Positions 34,074 to 46,878 of a DNA stretch of 64,000 nucleotides are shown here, piece by piece. The notes beneath the pieces were generated by a model, which saw only the letters and a list, made by a program, of their open reading frames with translations, was not told where the DNA came from and ran no database searches. The translations under genes were made by a program, and so were the position numbers. How positions within the stretch are numbered: position 1 is the first letter of the stretch; each line of letters starts with the position of its first letter. Origin of the DNA: Neostapfia colusana (taxonomy: Eukaryota > Streptophyta > Magnoliopsida > Poales > Poaceae). The stretch lies in NCBI GenBank assembly GCA_030760725.1, contig JASWHV010000003.1:114422153-114486152 (forward strand), given 5' to 3'.

Positions 34074-36314
34074 GGATCACAAGCTATACGCGAAATTCAG
34101 CAAGTGTGAATTCTGGATATCGCAAGTGCCTTTTCTCGGGCATATCATCTCAGCGGAGGGCATCGCTGTAGACCCGAGTAAGATCACACAAGTGCTGAAA
34201 TCGAAGTCCCCGAGAACTGTTCACGAGGTACGGAGTTTCCTCGGACTCACGGGCTATTATCGGAGGTTCATTCCAAACTTCTCGAAGATTGCCAAGCCTA
34301 TGATGGAGCTCTGAAGAAGACTACCAAATATGTTTGGAGTCCAGCATGTGAAGCAGCGTTCAAGGCATTAGTGAAGCACCTGACATCAGCACCGGTTTTG
34401 GCGCAGCCAGACACAACAAAACCGTTCAATGTGTACTGCGATGCATCCGGCATTGGGCTCGGATGTGTGCTGATGCAAGACCGAAGAGTGGTCGCGTATG
34501 GATTACGGCAGCTCAGAAACCATGAGCAGAATTATCCAACTCACGACTTGGAGCTCACTGCCGTGGTACTTGCACTTAAAATGTGGAGGCACTACCTACT
34601 CGGTAACCTTGTACATTTATATACCGATCACAAAAGCCTCAAGTACATATTCACCCGGAAGGAGTTGAACATGAGGCAGCGAAGATGGTTAGAGTTGATA
34701 AAGGATTACGAAATAGAGATCCATTATCACCCCGGCAAGGCAAACGTAGTGGCGGATGCGCTGAGTCGCAAGTCACACGTCAACAATCTGCCCATCACAC
34801 CGTTGGAAGAGAGCGAGCCACCATTGCATGTGATTCCACATGGAGCTCTCTACAACTTAGCTTTAATCCCCACCTTCCGTGAAGAGATAGCGGCAGTCCA
34901 GAAAAATGACAAGGGCATGTCACATTTGCGGAGACGTATAGACAGTGGGGAGCTGAAATGTTTCCGGAAAGACGGAGACGGCGTCCTATGGTTGAAGGAC
35001 CGGATCGTCGTACTGCGTAACCCGGAGCTACGGAAGAAAATCTTTGATGAGGCTCACTTGTCAAAGTTTTGTATTCACCCCAGCAGCAACAAAATGTATC
35101 AAGAACTCAGAAGCAAGTTTTGGTGGACACGAATGAAGCGGGAGATCGCAAAGTACGTGTCCGAGTGTGATACATGTCGAAGGGTGAAGGCAGATCATAT
35201 GCGGAAACCGGGACTGCTACAACCACTGGGCATTCCTGCCTGGAAGTGGGAGGATGTGAGCATGGATTTCATCGTCGGTTTACCCACCACTTTTCAAAAA
35301 CATGATTCTGTGTGGGTGATCGTCGACCGGCTCACCAAAGTTGCCCATTTCATTCCGGTCAACACCAACTACAACGCCAAGAAGTATGCTGAACTGTACA
35401 TCTCACGGATCCTATGCTTGTACAGCGTACCCCGTACCATCATATCGGATTGAGACACTTTATTTGTGTCCCGTTTCTGGGAGCAGCTACACGCTGCATT
35501 GGGGACGAAGCTGATCCGTAGTTCAGCATACCACACGCAGACGGATGGACAAACCGAGCGGGTAAACCAAATTTTAGAAGATATGCTACGAGCTTGCGCT
35601 ATCAACCACGGCAAGAATTGGGATGATCACTTGCCATTGGCCGAGTTCTCGTACAATAATGGGTACCAAGCCAGCATCAAGATAGCGCCTTACGAGGCGC
35701 TATACGGAAGAAAATGCCGCACACCACTGAATTGGTGTGAGTCTGGCGAAAGGGTTACCTTCAGGATTGAACTTGTCAATTACGCGGAGGAAAAGGTTCG
35801 GCTGATTCAAGCGAACCTAAAAGCCGCTCAATCCCGACAGAAACAATATGCGGACCGAAGAAGACGCCCATTACAGTTTGAACTCGGGGATCACGTATAC
35901 CTACGTGTGTCTCCATTGAAGGGCGTGAACAGATTCGGGGTGAGGGGAAAGTTGGCACCCCGATTCATCGGTCCATTTCAGATTACCGAAAGATGTGGAT
36001 CAGTAGCATACCGGCTGAATTTACCAGAAGCACTCTCCGGTGTGCACGAAGTCTTTTACATCTCCCAGCTGAGGAAGTGTCTCAAGCTATCAACTACCAT
36101 TCAGCTGGAGGATATAGAGGAACTGAAACCGGATCTCACGTATCGGGAGGAACCGGTTCAGATTATCGATGAAAAGACCCGAACCACACGCAACTGTACG
36201 TTGTGGTTCTACAAGGTTCTATGGAGTAATCACTCCGTAGACGAAGCGACATAAGAGAGCGAAGGATTTCTTCGCGTGAACTACCCTGAATTTTTCACGT
36301 CGCATATACGGTAA
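34074..36314 (+). pseudogene. Element A pol, 3' part: RT end, RNase H, integrase, chromodomain-like tail
   Basis: This resumes A's polyprotein after B. It reads [14 protein letters not shown], loses one base near 34310 (frameshift), then is open with RNase H ([37 protein letters not shown]), integrase zinc domain with both cysteines ([12 protein letters not shown]) and core ([11 protein letters not shown] then a TGA at 35451-35453 where relatives have Arg, [11 protein letters not shown]). The tail reads [19 protein letters not shown] and YKVLWSNHSVDEAT, then TAA at 36252-36254, and the frame goes on to a natural-looking stop at 36312-36314. This tail corresponds to a chromodomain in related chromoviruses. 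It is defective because of the frameshift and stops. Confidence 0.87.
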
Positions 36315-36370
36315 TTTTCCACCATCCTCTCTCTCATTTTCACCTTATAATCTCGGGACGAGATTCTTTT

Positions 36371-36383
36371 AAGGGGGGAGGAA
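36371..36383 (+). other. Element A polypurine tract
   Basis: aaggggggaggaa immediately before TGTAAGAGCC of the 3' LTR; this is the plus-strand primer. Confidence 0.88.
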
Positions 36384-39300
36384 TGTAAGAGCCTAAGTTT
36401 TTGGCACATATTCAAAGTGTTCGTCACCACACACACCCTTCATTTGAAGAAACTTGATGAACACATTTGAAGAGCAAGTAAGCACCATCAACATGCTCAT
36501 TAGAGAATAAACTCACAAAATGCAAAAGTGGCATTTCCCACATGCATCATCTAGGGGATGAGCATATGAAAAACTCCAACACCTTGATAGGAAGGCTCAT
36601 GCCGAAATTCACCCAAATCCAAAACCTTTTGAGGTCTTTTTGGGTATAACTAGAAAGAGGGTGGTTTGAACTCAAATTCAAATTCAAACTACTTCCATCC
36701 CATGAATTCAAAAGTGGGAGGCATATTCTTACTCAGCACATTTTTGTGAGCTCACACACAAATTTTCACTCCATTTGGAGTTGATCTTGACATGAGCTAA
36801 GTATAGCAAATTCAAACTCAATTTGAATTTCAAATTGCATATGTGCTGAAAATACATTAAAATACTCCACAATTTGAATTCTATCCAATTCAAAGGGCCA
36901 GCTGGTAGATAATTCAAATGACCAAGGGTATTAGGGGGATTACTATTTGTAGCAGTGGGAGGAAGTTAATTTCAGAGGTTAAAAGGGGGTGGGACCCACA
37001 TGTCAGCCTCACTAGCAAAATCTACCGACTGAGAGACAGAACACTCGGTTCTCGGGTTGCAGCCGAGCACGCCACCGAGAGGCTGACCGGCGCCAGCTGT
37101 TGCTGCGTTTCCCCACGCTGGAGACCAGCTGCCGGCTCCTTATCCCTCCCCGGCGTGCTCCCGTTAAATATCCCCCGAGCCCACGGCGAGTTCATTCAGT
37201 TTCACATCGAGCTCCACCGCAAACCAGCCGCCCTCTTGATTCCGCTCGTGAGCAAGCCGATCGCTCGCGAACACAACCTCCCAAGTAGCAAAACGGCATC
37301 GTGAGCTCGTGAGAAACATCCTAGACGTCGTGTTGTCCAGTGAGCAGGAGCCCTCGAGCTCAGCCGGGTGTTTTTCTCGGCGAACCGAACGTTGCCGCCA
37401 TTCGGGCTCTCGTGGACAGCTCGGCAGCCATCGTCGCATCCACTTCCCTACACAAGAAAGGTGCGTTACTGCACGTAGATGGTGTAGGCAAAAGCCGTTT
37501 GGCATATGATCAACCATCGGTTGAGAATTTCCAAGTTTACCGAAAGCCAATTCATATGAGCCGAGCTCACCTCCGATTGAAATTCGGACTCCACACACTA
37601 TTGTTGGTCAGGCCGGTTTTCCAGTAGGTTCTATACATGCTAGCGCACATGCTCAAGAAGGAAGCAAGGAAAATCGTTGAAGATCGGCCGTTATATGGCC
37701 GTTTTCCTCGCCGCCGTTGCAATGTACCTCGGCTCACCGTCGAGGATATGGTTGCCGGCGTTTCTAGCTTCCACGAAGCCTTCGTTCATGTTCCTCGTGC
37801 TCCACTGATGCTCTCCGAGCAATTTCTGGTCTATTTGGTGCACGGTGGTGCGAAACCAACCTCGCCGAAACCCTAGCAGGTGCTGTCACCGGTGCGCGCG
37901 GGTTTCCGGCCATCGCCGGTGGCCGACGAGCCTACAGCTGAGTTCAGGAGGTCGGAAAAGGGGGAGGCGGCGAGTTTCGGGCCGGGAGGTGGCTGGGAAC
38001 TCGGGGTCCGGCGAGTCTCGCCGGAGACCTCCGCCGCCGGGTATTTGGCGCGAGGAGGAAGACGAAGCACTGTATGTGGGACCCACAGGCAGAAGTTTAA
38101 ACTTTTCTTCGATTTTAAGTTTTAGTTCAAACTTCAAACTCACATAACTTTGGCTAGGAAACTCCTAATCGAGTAAACCAAATTTTGTTGTATTCTGCTC
38201 TCTGAGTACTTCCCAGCAAATCAAGTTTCACTTCATGAAAATCCTTATTTCTCCAGAATTAATTCTTCAAACTCAAACTGGTTAGAATTTTAACTGGAGA
38301 ATCCTTTGGAGGAAAATTCTGAAATTTTGCTGAGATGTTCACCAAATGTCTCCAAGCTACCATAAAATTTTCAGATCCATTTGAGCTCATTTGATCCACC
38401 TAATGGTGTGATTAATGCAACTGTTCCAGAGAAAATAGAAAATGTCCAGAAACATTTTCAGAATTTCTCTGAAATTGTTTAGCTCATATCTTTAAATAGG
38501 AACCTTCAAATTAAGTGGGACCAACTCCATTAGAACCCCCTGAAAATCTAGTTTTCAGAAAGTCATGGCTTGCTCCATGAAAGTCCCTAGAACACCCTAG
38601 GAGCTCCAATTAAGGTCAAGTACATAATTATTTGTGGAAAGCTCAAATGAGCTTTGCTGCAAATGAAACTTGGCCAAGTCTCTGTTTAGGTTGTAACCAA
38701 ACCACAGTAAAAATTTCAGAGTCATTGGGTCTGTATAATAAGACTTACAGTCTTCACAAGTTTAAATTCAATTCAAATGCATTTAAATTGATACATATCC
38801 ATGTTATCTCATGTAGTCGCTAAGGTTGAGGAGGAACCCGAAGTCTTAGACTTTGTCACTCCGGAAGAGGAGCTAGCCTACGACCAAGAGCAGCAAGGCA
38901 AGCTCCGGTTTGCATTAACCCGTTTTACAACTTTTTACTGTTTTGAGAACTTACTTTGAGCACCCACTTATTTCTTGCATTAGGGTCTTGTTTGAAACCC
39001 AATTGCATAGCCAAGAAAACCATGGGTTGGAATTAGGTTTGAAAACCTCGTTAGCTACTGCAATGCTAAGACAGTGTAGGATTCGGTACAAGTCGAGTAC
39101 TTGGAACTACTTGCGAGAATAGGCTAGAGGCACATCGCTCGGGTAAAGATAGCAAATGAAACACATGGCAAGAAAAATGAGACCGAGCAGAGAGTAAGGG
39201 CAGCAGGACTTTGGGGCCTGGGTGCTATAGCTCCGCTTGTGTCGATTGAGGACCGAGCCATGTGCGGGCCTGTTGAACAAGCTAGAACAGTACCGAAGAC

Positions 39301-40312
39301 CTACCGGCTATATGGGAACCGGGAAACGATGTAACTCGGGTAGCTTGGTATTGAGGCATTGCCTGTTGTTCAGAGGGTAGGTTGAGAGCTCGAGGTGTAA
39401 ATCTGCTGGCGGCACTGCAGATGCGCGCGCAGAGATCTCTTGCTCGGGACGATAGGACCGGTTCAATATTTGGCTAACGGATGAAAGGTGCTTGCGTACG
39501 ACGTCAGTGATGGTTGTTGTAGGCAACATTGAGTACGGGCGTACGTGATGGGTTATTCGGGTAACACTGCAGGTGTAAATCGATTATAATCGCCATCCCT
39601 CACGGTCAGTGAGTACCACTTGTTCACTGTACCGTGACGTAGAAAGAACAGGCTAGATACATGTTAAAAGTTTGCTGATTTGAAAGACATACTTTTCTTG
39701 TTAATGTCTTGTTGTAGTTTAGAGCTAATTAAAGTTCTTTTCAACTTTGGGCAAAGTACATGAGAGAAATGTGTTTCTTGTTTGATTGCGTCTCTCTCAT
39801 GTGCCTTAGCGTAAGGTTCTCCACAACCTGCTGCTAAAACTTAAAAGTAAGGTTCAATTAATTAGGCGAGTCCTTTGCAACTTATTTTACCTCATGTAGC
39901 CTAAAACCATTCATGTAAAAGTTTCATGTATAGGATAGACGAGTCAGTCTTGCTGAGCCATCGTGCTCACTGCTTGTGTTTGAAGCTTTTGCAGGGTTTT
40001 ATGAGGAAGGGGCTCCCGAGGAGGAGACGGAACCCTAGGAGGGGAACCCCGTCGAGTGGGAGTCGTGCACGCCGCCGTGTTAGTGTGTGTGCATGCTAGC
40101 GGGGACACGTTCACGGGCTGAACGTGAACTCGATGCGTAGTCTACGCCCGTGAGTGTAGACTGAACATATTTTGTTGTAAAAATGTTCATACACTGGTTT
40201 ATGTAATAAAACTTTGCTTCCGCTGTGTACCTTTGATGTGTGTTATCTGGTGCTGTGCAACGCAGCACCCCTCAGCGTGATCCTGGCTCGACAAGACCGT
40301 GGGGTCGTGTCA
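36384..40312 (+). repeat. Element A 3' LTR (3929 bp)
   Basis: Pairs with 10453-14386 along its whole length, with scattered substitutions and small indels. It has the same GC-rich zone (about 36990-38090), TATA-like ttaaatat near 37164, and core near 39080-39640. Followed by the tgtac target copy. Confidence 0.92.
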
Positions 40313-40317
40313 TGTAC

Positions 40318-40793
40318 TTGCACCCGGGACTACCCCAATATCACAGAGACCGTATAAGATGGCTCCGAATGAGCTGGCTGAGTTGAAAGAACAGCTCAAT
40401 GACTTATTGAGCAACAGTTTCATTAGACCGAATTCCTCGCCTTGGGGATGCTCGACGCTGTTCGTCAAGAAGAAGGATCAAACCTTAAGGTTGTGTGTAG
40501 ATTACCGACCGCTCAATGCCGTCACGATCAAGAACAAATATCCACTGCCCCGCATTGACCTCCTGTTGGATCAACTTGTGGGTGCAAGTGTGTTTTCAAA
40601 GATGGACCTTCGCTCCGGGTATCATCAAACAAAGATCCGGGCGGAGGATATCCCAAAGACGGCATTCTCAACGAGATATGGACTATATGAATATTTCGTC
40701 ATGTCTTTTGGTCTCACCAATGCCCCGGCACGTTTCATGTACCTCATGAACTCGGTGTTCATGCCGGAGTTGGAGAAGTTCGTGGTGGTTGAA
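40318..40793 (+). pseudogene. Element C reverse transcriptase fragment
   Basis: Continues C after the A insertion: [73 protein letters not shown] and [18 protein letters not shown] are open in one frame. The frame is cut just before the catalytic DD of RT by the start of E at about 40794. No RNase H or integrase of C is present in the window. Confidence 0.87.
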
Positions 40794-43071
40794 TGTAGCC
40801 TAGGGTGGGGTGAATACGCTCTTTGAATTTTTAGGCGGTTTCCTGAAACACTTAGCGAACTGATTAATTCCAGGAGGGCCGGATGTGACACCCGGTTCCG
40901 AAAATAGAACCAAGTGAATGCATATGTGTGCTCAGGATGTTCATCACACATACACATGTAATCCACAAACTGAATTCAGAATATAACCACGAATAAATAG
41001 TGTTTAAGTACTTTATTACAATGACTTAATGTCTCACTCATGAATATCTAACTTATTCTTGCAGCGGAAGTCTCTAAACGACAGCGGAAACAACTAAACA
41101 GCAGGCTCCAGTCTTCAACTCCACAGGCATGTTGATGGTAGTTCGCACGCCTAGTACTCCGCATGGTCCTCGAAGTACTCATCTCCTGTAGCTGATGTTT
41201 ATGTGGTAATCCAAGGGTAAGTACATGTCGTACTCAGCAAGTGCGGGAAAAGTATGACATGTAGCTTACAACAAGGTAGGAAACAAAAAGGCTCATTGCA
41301 GCAAGCAAATTTTATTTCACAAACAAGGTAAAAACAGCAACTATTTCTAGGTGAGTTAAATCCCAATATATCCAAGTAAATCAGCAACATTCTCTCATCA
41401 TAATTCACCATTTATCAAGTCTCAACCAGCCATTAATCTTTCTCAAGTTCATCTCATACTCATAAATATCCATAACCATCTCATATTCATATAACCGAAA
41501 CCAAACTCATTGTTATGACTCAAAACAGTCCCAAAAACCAATCCCAATGTCCATACCATAACCATACCAAATAAACATCCCAAATTTGCCTCCAATCATG
41601 TGAGTTGGCCAGGTGCTTGTGACCGGAAGCACGGCTATCATGATAGTTTTACACTCTGCAGAGGTGGCACCACTTTACTCACAAGTTCGTGATTTTGTCA
41701 CCCGTCGGCGACTGCAGAACCTCCATTATACCAGTACACAACCATCGGTGTATGGCCAAGAGATCAGCAAATAGCCTTTACAAAGGGGCTACTAGATGTA
41801 TGGACCAACTGAGGTTTCACCGGCAGGCTCGAATCACCATTCTCCCACCCACGGGCCCCCTCTTGTGCCATGCAGTTCCCAGGGAAGTCCCTCTCGACTC
41901 CCATTCCCCGCGCCATCCAACGGTCCATAACAAGATAGCGACACACCTAATTAGTCAGCTAAGCCGCACCCATATTTGGCCTTGTGGTGACACTATTTTC
42001 CTGGCATGCGCTGGCATGAACCAGTCCTTAAATCTACGGCAAGTAAACCACCATCTCATCCAGCAACATCCACGAACCAATCTTGCCTAGATCTTCCTGA
42101 TTCCATGCTCATTATCATCATCAAGTTCTCATCATCATTATTCATATGAGTGCAGTAGATAAATATGTTTTAATTCAGCTTCCCGTATCCCGTACATTAA
42201 GCGAAGCAAAAAGGAAAATTGACATACCCGACTCGTCAACTTTCCCGGCGACAAGGATGGTTAACAAAACTAGTAAACTCCTATAAAAGGATGTCCCATC
42301 AATTTGACTCAAGCATATGAGTTTTCGCAAACAAAACAGTTTCAAAACATGGGATCAATATGGTTAAGGGGCACTTGCCTTGCTCCTGTGGCTCTTGTTG
42401 CTCAAGCGTCTCGAAGTCTTGGTGCTGTAGATCCTCATAGATGGCCTCTTGAGCTTGTCCTTCTACTCACAACCCCGCACATACAAAATTTACAGCAATC
42501 AATGATCATGCACAAACTTTACTCAAGATGCAATGGGGTAGATGAATGCAAATCCTATGGTGCTGTTTTATCAAACCAGTTTGTACGTGTTCTTGCATGT
42601 TTTAACGGGCTTTCATGGGGTTTTATGATGAACAAGGGCGTAGGGATCAAGTGTCGACGTGGTGATGATATGGACTCAAGATCTAGATCAATTCCACCGT
42701 CAAAAACCGATTAAAACACGATCTTTCCACACGTAAAAGTATTTGCTCGAAGGGGGTAAAGAAAACGGATGCGTAGAAACAGCAGCGACGTCGTAAGATG
42801 GGTAATAGAGACCTACCTCTCTTCCTCCTTGTGGCAGGGCCTTTCTCCTAGCAATGGCAGCTGCGGAGAATTTTTCTATGGAAAATTTTGGTAGGACAGA
42901 TTGTCGGGCTTCTTCTCCGGCGACGGCAGGGCTCGACGGCGGGGCTCGCCGGCGACCAAACTCAGGCAGCGGGGATGCCAACTCAGCGACTTGGAGAGGG
43001 AGGGGCTCCAAGTCGGCGACTTGGGGAGGGGGAGGGGCAGGCTGCGGCCAAAAATGGAGGGGCTGGGGTTG

Positions 43072-43079
43072 TATTTATA
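43072..43079 (-). promoter_or_regulatory. TATA box in element D left LTR
   Basis: The minus strand reads TATAAATA, flanked by GC-rich sequence. The same box is kept at 50601-50608 in the other LTR. It is probably the element's polymerase II core promoter. Confidence 0.55.
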
Positions 43080-43310
43080 AGGGAGAGAAGGGAGGAGTCC
43101 TACTCCAATTGGAACTCAACCAAGAGTTCTAGTCAATTTGGAACTCAACCAACTTTTCCCCTTTAATTTGGTGCGGCAGCATTGGGGATTAAATTCCCCC
43201 AAATGCGTGAAAAATTTCCCTTTTGTGGAATTGGGAAATTTGGAAATTTTGGGGGAGATTTGGGGAAATTTTGGAATGCTTATTTCAGCTATCTTTTTCC
43301 CATTCCTCAC

Positions 43311-43626
43311 CATTTCTATGTCACTTGTTTCATTTCTACATTCCCCTCTTCATTTCTATGTCTCATTCTCCATTTATTCATTCCCCTCTCCATTTCTATG
43401 TCCCATTCTCCATTTCTATGCCCCATTCTCCATTTCTATATTTCCCTTCTCCATTTCTATGCCCCGTTTTCCATTTCTATATTCCTTCTCCATTTCTGTG
43501 GTTTTTCCTCCATTTATATGGTTCCTTCCTACATTTCTATGGTTCTTTCTCCATTTTTATGGTTCTTTCTCCATTTATATGTTTCTTTCTCCATTTCTAT
43601 AGTTCTTTCTCCATTTCTACTTCTTT
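43311..43626. repeat. Minisatellite in element D left LTR, about 16 copies of a 20-bp unit
   Basis: The unit is about ccatttctatggttctttct with variants. I counted 16 copies by hand. In element orientation it is purine-rich and lies close to the start of the LTR (U3). Confidence 0.88.
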
Positions 43627-43688
43627 TATAATGCTTCTATACATGAAAAATGTATGCAATACATGGAAATGAATTTGAGGGTGTTACA

Positions 43689-43704
43689 AACCTACCCCCC
43701 CTTA
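43689..43704 (-). other. Element D polypurine tract
   Basis: The minus strand reads aagggggggtagg followed by tt, directly before the 3' LTR. The stop codon of pol lies inside it. Confidence 0.75.
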
Positions 43705-46700
43705 AACTGAATCTCGCCCTCGAGATTCGATAGAGTGGAGAATAGATGAGGGAATTCTTCCTTGAGATCTTCCTCACGCTCCCATGTAGTTTCGGCTTCC
43801 GTGTGATGGCTCCACTGCACCTTGCACCAACGGATTACTTTGTTCCTCGTGACCCTTTCCTTCACATCTAAGATTTTGACGGGGTGTTCTGCGTAGGCCA
43901 GATCCTCTTGAAGCTCGAGCTCATCCATCGGTACTTGTTCTTCTGGTACTGTTAAGCACTTCTTGAGTTGGGATACGTGAAACACGTCATGCACGTCGGA
44001 GAGGTGCATTGGCAGCTCTAGTTGATAGGCTTCTTCTCCTCGCTTGCCCAAAATCTTGAATGGCTCAATGTAGCGAGGTGCTTACTTGCCTTTGAAGTTG
44101 AACCGTCATCGGCCTCGGATAAGCGATACCTTAAGATACACGAAGTCTCTCACTTCGAAGGTCAATCTTCTTCGCCTATTGTCCGCATAACCCTTTTATC
44201 GTGACTGAGCGGCCTTCAAGTTTTCACGTATCGTTTGGACTTGCTTTTCAGCGTCTTGCAGCACTTCGGGTCCAAATACTTGGCTTTCTCCGGTCTCATT
44301 CCAGAACAGTGGTGTTCTACACCGTCTACCATACAATGCTTCAAAAGGTGACATCTTCAAGCTGGCTTGGTAGCTGTTGTTATATGAGAATTCAGCATAC
44401 GGCAAGCTCGTATCCCAACAACGCCCATGCTTCAAGGTGCAAGTTCTTAACATGTCTTCCAAAATCTGATTTGTTCTCTCAGTTTGCCCGTCGGTTTGCG
44501 GGTGATATGCAGAGGTGAAATTCGACCGTGTACCCATGGCTTCATGCAACTTCTTCCAGAACCTAGAGGTAAATTGAGAACCTCGATCTGAAACTATCCT
44601 CTTCGGAATTCCATGGTGACACACGATTTGCTCCATATACAGCTCAGCTAGTTGTGCGACGCGGTACGTGGTTCTAACAGGAAGGAAATGGGCTGTTTTC
44701 GTCAACCGGTCCACAATAACCCAAATAGAGTCGTAACCCGACTGAGTACATGGCAGTCCGACTATGAAATCCATGCTGATGTCTTCCCACTTCCACTCGG
44801 GTACTTTCAATGGCTGCAACAATCCAGCGGGTTTTTTATGTTCGGCCTTCACTCCTTGGCACGTGTCGCATAAGACAACATATTCAGCTATGTCTCTTTT
44901 CATACCATCCCACCAATAGCAAGTTTTCAGGTCCTTGTACCTCTTTTTTCAGCCGGGATGTATGGAATAAGGTGAGTCATGTGCCTCCTTTAATATCGTG
45001 TCGCGGATGTGCTTCACGTTAGGCACACAAATACTTTTCCCTAACCAAAGCGTGCCTTTCTCGTCTACCTTGAAATCCTTTTCTACGCCTTGTCAGATCC
45101 TTTCCTTGATTTCCTTGATTTCCTCATCCGCTTCTTGGCCATCTCGTATCTCTTGTTCCAGCGTGGAGTTCAGTTCTATCACCTCCATCTCGTTCAAGAA
45201 CCCGAGATGTAACCGTTCGAACTCCTTGCGCAGCTCGGTTGGCAGCTCCTGAACCATGAGTTGGTGACATGCTCCTTTTCGGCTCAACGCATCAGCTACT
45301 ACGTTGGCCTTTCAGGGGTGATAGTTGATTCCAACATCATAATCCTTGATGAGTTCCAACCATCAACGTTGCCTCAAATTCAGATCCATTTGCATGAATA
45401 TATACTTGAGGCTTTTGTGATACGTATAGATCTCACATCGGTGGCCAAGGATATAATGCCTCCAAATCTTCAAGGCATGTACCACGGCTGCAAGTTCCAA
45501 GTCATGTGTGGGGTAATTCAGCTCATGTTTCTTTAGTTGTCTCGACACAGAGGCTACCACTTTTCCTTCTTGCATGAACACACATCCAAGCCCTTGTCTT
45601 GATGCGTCACAATATATGTCGAAGCTCTTGCTCACATCCAGCAATACCAAAACCGGCGCTGTGGTTAATCTCTTCTTTAGCTCCTCAAAGCTTTCTTGAC
45701 AGGCTAGTGTCCACTGAAATGCTTTCCCCTTCATTAGCAATTCAGTCATAGGCTTCACTATTTTGGAGAAATCCTTGATGAACCGGCGGTAGTATCCAGA
45801 CTTCCCAAGGAAACTCCGAATATCTCTCACATTATTTGGTTGGTTCCACTTCAAAACATCTCCCACTTTTCTGGGATCAACCGATACTCCTCCCTCGGAG
45901 ATGATGTGGCCTAGGAACGATGTCTCCTTTAGCCAAAATAGACACTTTCTGAACTTAGCATACAATTGATGCTATCTCAGTTTCTGCAATGTCAAACTAA
46001 AGTGTTCTTCATGTTCTTCCTCGCTTTTCGAATAGACCATGATGTCGTCGATGAAAACCACGATGAACTTGTTCAAGTACTCCATGAAGACCTTATTCAT
46101 GAGGTACATAAAGTATGTGGGTGCATTCGTTAACCTAAAATACATAACGGTATGTTCATACGAACCATACCGTATTTGAAATGCAGTCTTGGGTATATCG
46201 GAGGGTTTAATCTTCAGTTGGAAGTATCCCGACCGAAGATCAATCTTCGAGAAAATTCGGGCACCTTTCATTTGGTTGAACAGGTCCTCTATACGGGGCA
46301 GCGGGTATTTATTCTTGATCGTCACCTCATTGAGAGACCTATAATCTACACACATCCTTTGGGTCCCATCCTTCTTGTCTACGAAGAGCATGTGGGCTCC
46401 CCATAGTGACGAGCTTGGGCGTATAAAACCCATTTCTAGCTGCTCCTGAATTTGCTTCTTGAGCTCCACTAGTTCATTAGGGGGCATCCTGTACGGCCTC
46501 TTCGCTATAGGTGCAGTTCCGAGTACTAAATCAATAGCAAATTCAATGTCCCGGTCAGGTGGCATACCTGGAAGTTCTTCTGGGAACACATTTGAATTTT
46601 CTTGAACCACCGGAATGCTTTCGAGTGTCTCTTCTTTGACGTGGTTCAGCGCTGCCTTCTCGGTTGCCGGTTGGGCTGCCTCGAACTCAATACAAGTACC

Positions 46701-46878
46701 GTGCTCACTTGTCAACTGCACGATCCTCTCAGCACATTGAATCACTCCATTGTGCTTGCTTAGCCAATCCATTCCATGTATTATGTCAATCCCTTGGGAA
46801 TCCAAGACAATAAGGTTGGCAAGAAAGTCTACCCCCTTATTTTAAGGCTTACTTTCGGACATACAATATTTGTAGGAG
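43692..46878 (-). pseudogene. Element D pol: protease tail, RT, RNase H, integrase, chromodomain-like tail
   Basis: It starts at about 46878 with [14 protein letters not shown], the region after the protease active site. After a one-base shift near 46838 it stays in a single phase to 43692. RT motifs: [50 protein letters not shown]. RNase [25 protein letters not shown], but the catalytic Asp of YTDH is Tyr (codon 45420-45422). Integrase: [39 protein letters not shown]. Tail: AYAEHPVKILD, CKVQWSHHTEAETTWERE, a chromodomain-like sequence. I read eight in-frame stops (mostly TGA) after 45972 and no further frameshift. Confidence 0.85.

Larger units (their letters stand above)
10453..40312 (+). 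mobile_element. Element A: complete Tekay/Del-like chromovirus with extra ORF, hosting element B
   Basis: A starts TGTAAGAGCC at 10453 and ends GGTCGTGTCA at 40312. Flanks are tgaac (10448-10452) and tgtac (40313-40317), a 5-bp target duplication with one change. Without B the element is about 15.2 kb: 5' LTR 3934 bp, internal region about 7.35 kb, 3' LTR 3929 bp. Order: LTR, primer site, leader, extra ORF, spacer, gag-protease-RT, [B], RNase H, integrase, chromodomain-like tail, purine tract, LTR. Over the first roughly 245 aligned bases the two LTRs differ at about nine positions by hand count, so the insertion is older than or similar in age to B's. The polyprotein has several stops and frameshifts. 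Confidence 0.9.
2752..40793 (+). mobile_element. Element C: truncated Tekay/Del-like chromovirus, split by element A
   Basis: C consists of 2752-10452 plus 40313-40793. The parts are a roughly 3.97 kb 5' LTR (2752-6720), a Met-tRNA-like primer site, a leader, gag, zinc knuckle, protease and RT up to the residues before the catalytic YxDD box. Element A (10453-40312) is inserted in the linker between protease and RT, flanked by tgaac/tgtac. The 3' half, including RNase H, integrase and 3' LTR, is missing. C stops at about 40793, where the unrelated LTR-like sequence E begins. Tekay/Del assignment rests on the long LTR, primer site and close pol similarity to A and B in the same window. Confidence 0.8.
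40884..43688 (-). repeat. Element D 3' LTR (left copy, 2805 bp)
   Basis: Pairs with 48405-51238. It contains a TATAAATA box on the minus strand at 43072-43079, a 16-copy pyrimidine-rich minisatellite at 43311-43626, and a core near 41590-42070 similar to that of LTR F. Short ORFs are chance frames. Confidence 0.9.

Noticed and set aside
34074..34314. Independent retrotransposon fragment adjoining element B
   Set aside because: It continues element A's RT in phase after removal of B and one ggatc copy.
43138..43672. ORFs of about 150 codons rich in FPSPFLCP-like repeats (also at 50667-51222)
   Set aside because: They are translations of the 20-bp pyrimidine minisatellite in D's LTRs, open in all three frames of one strand; not a membrane protein gene.
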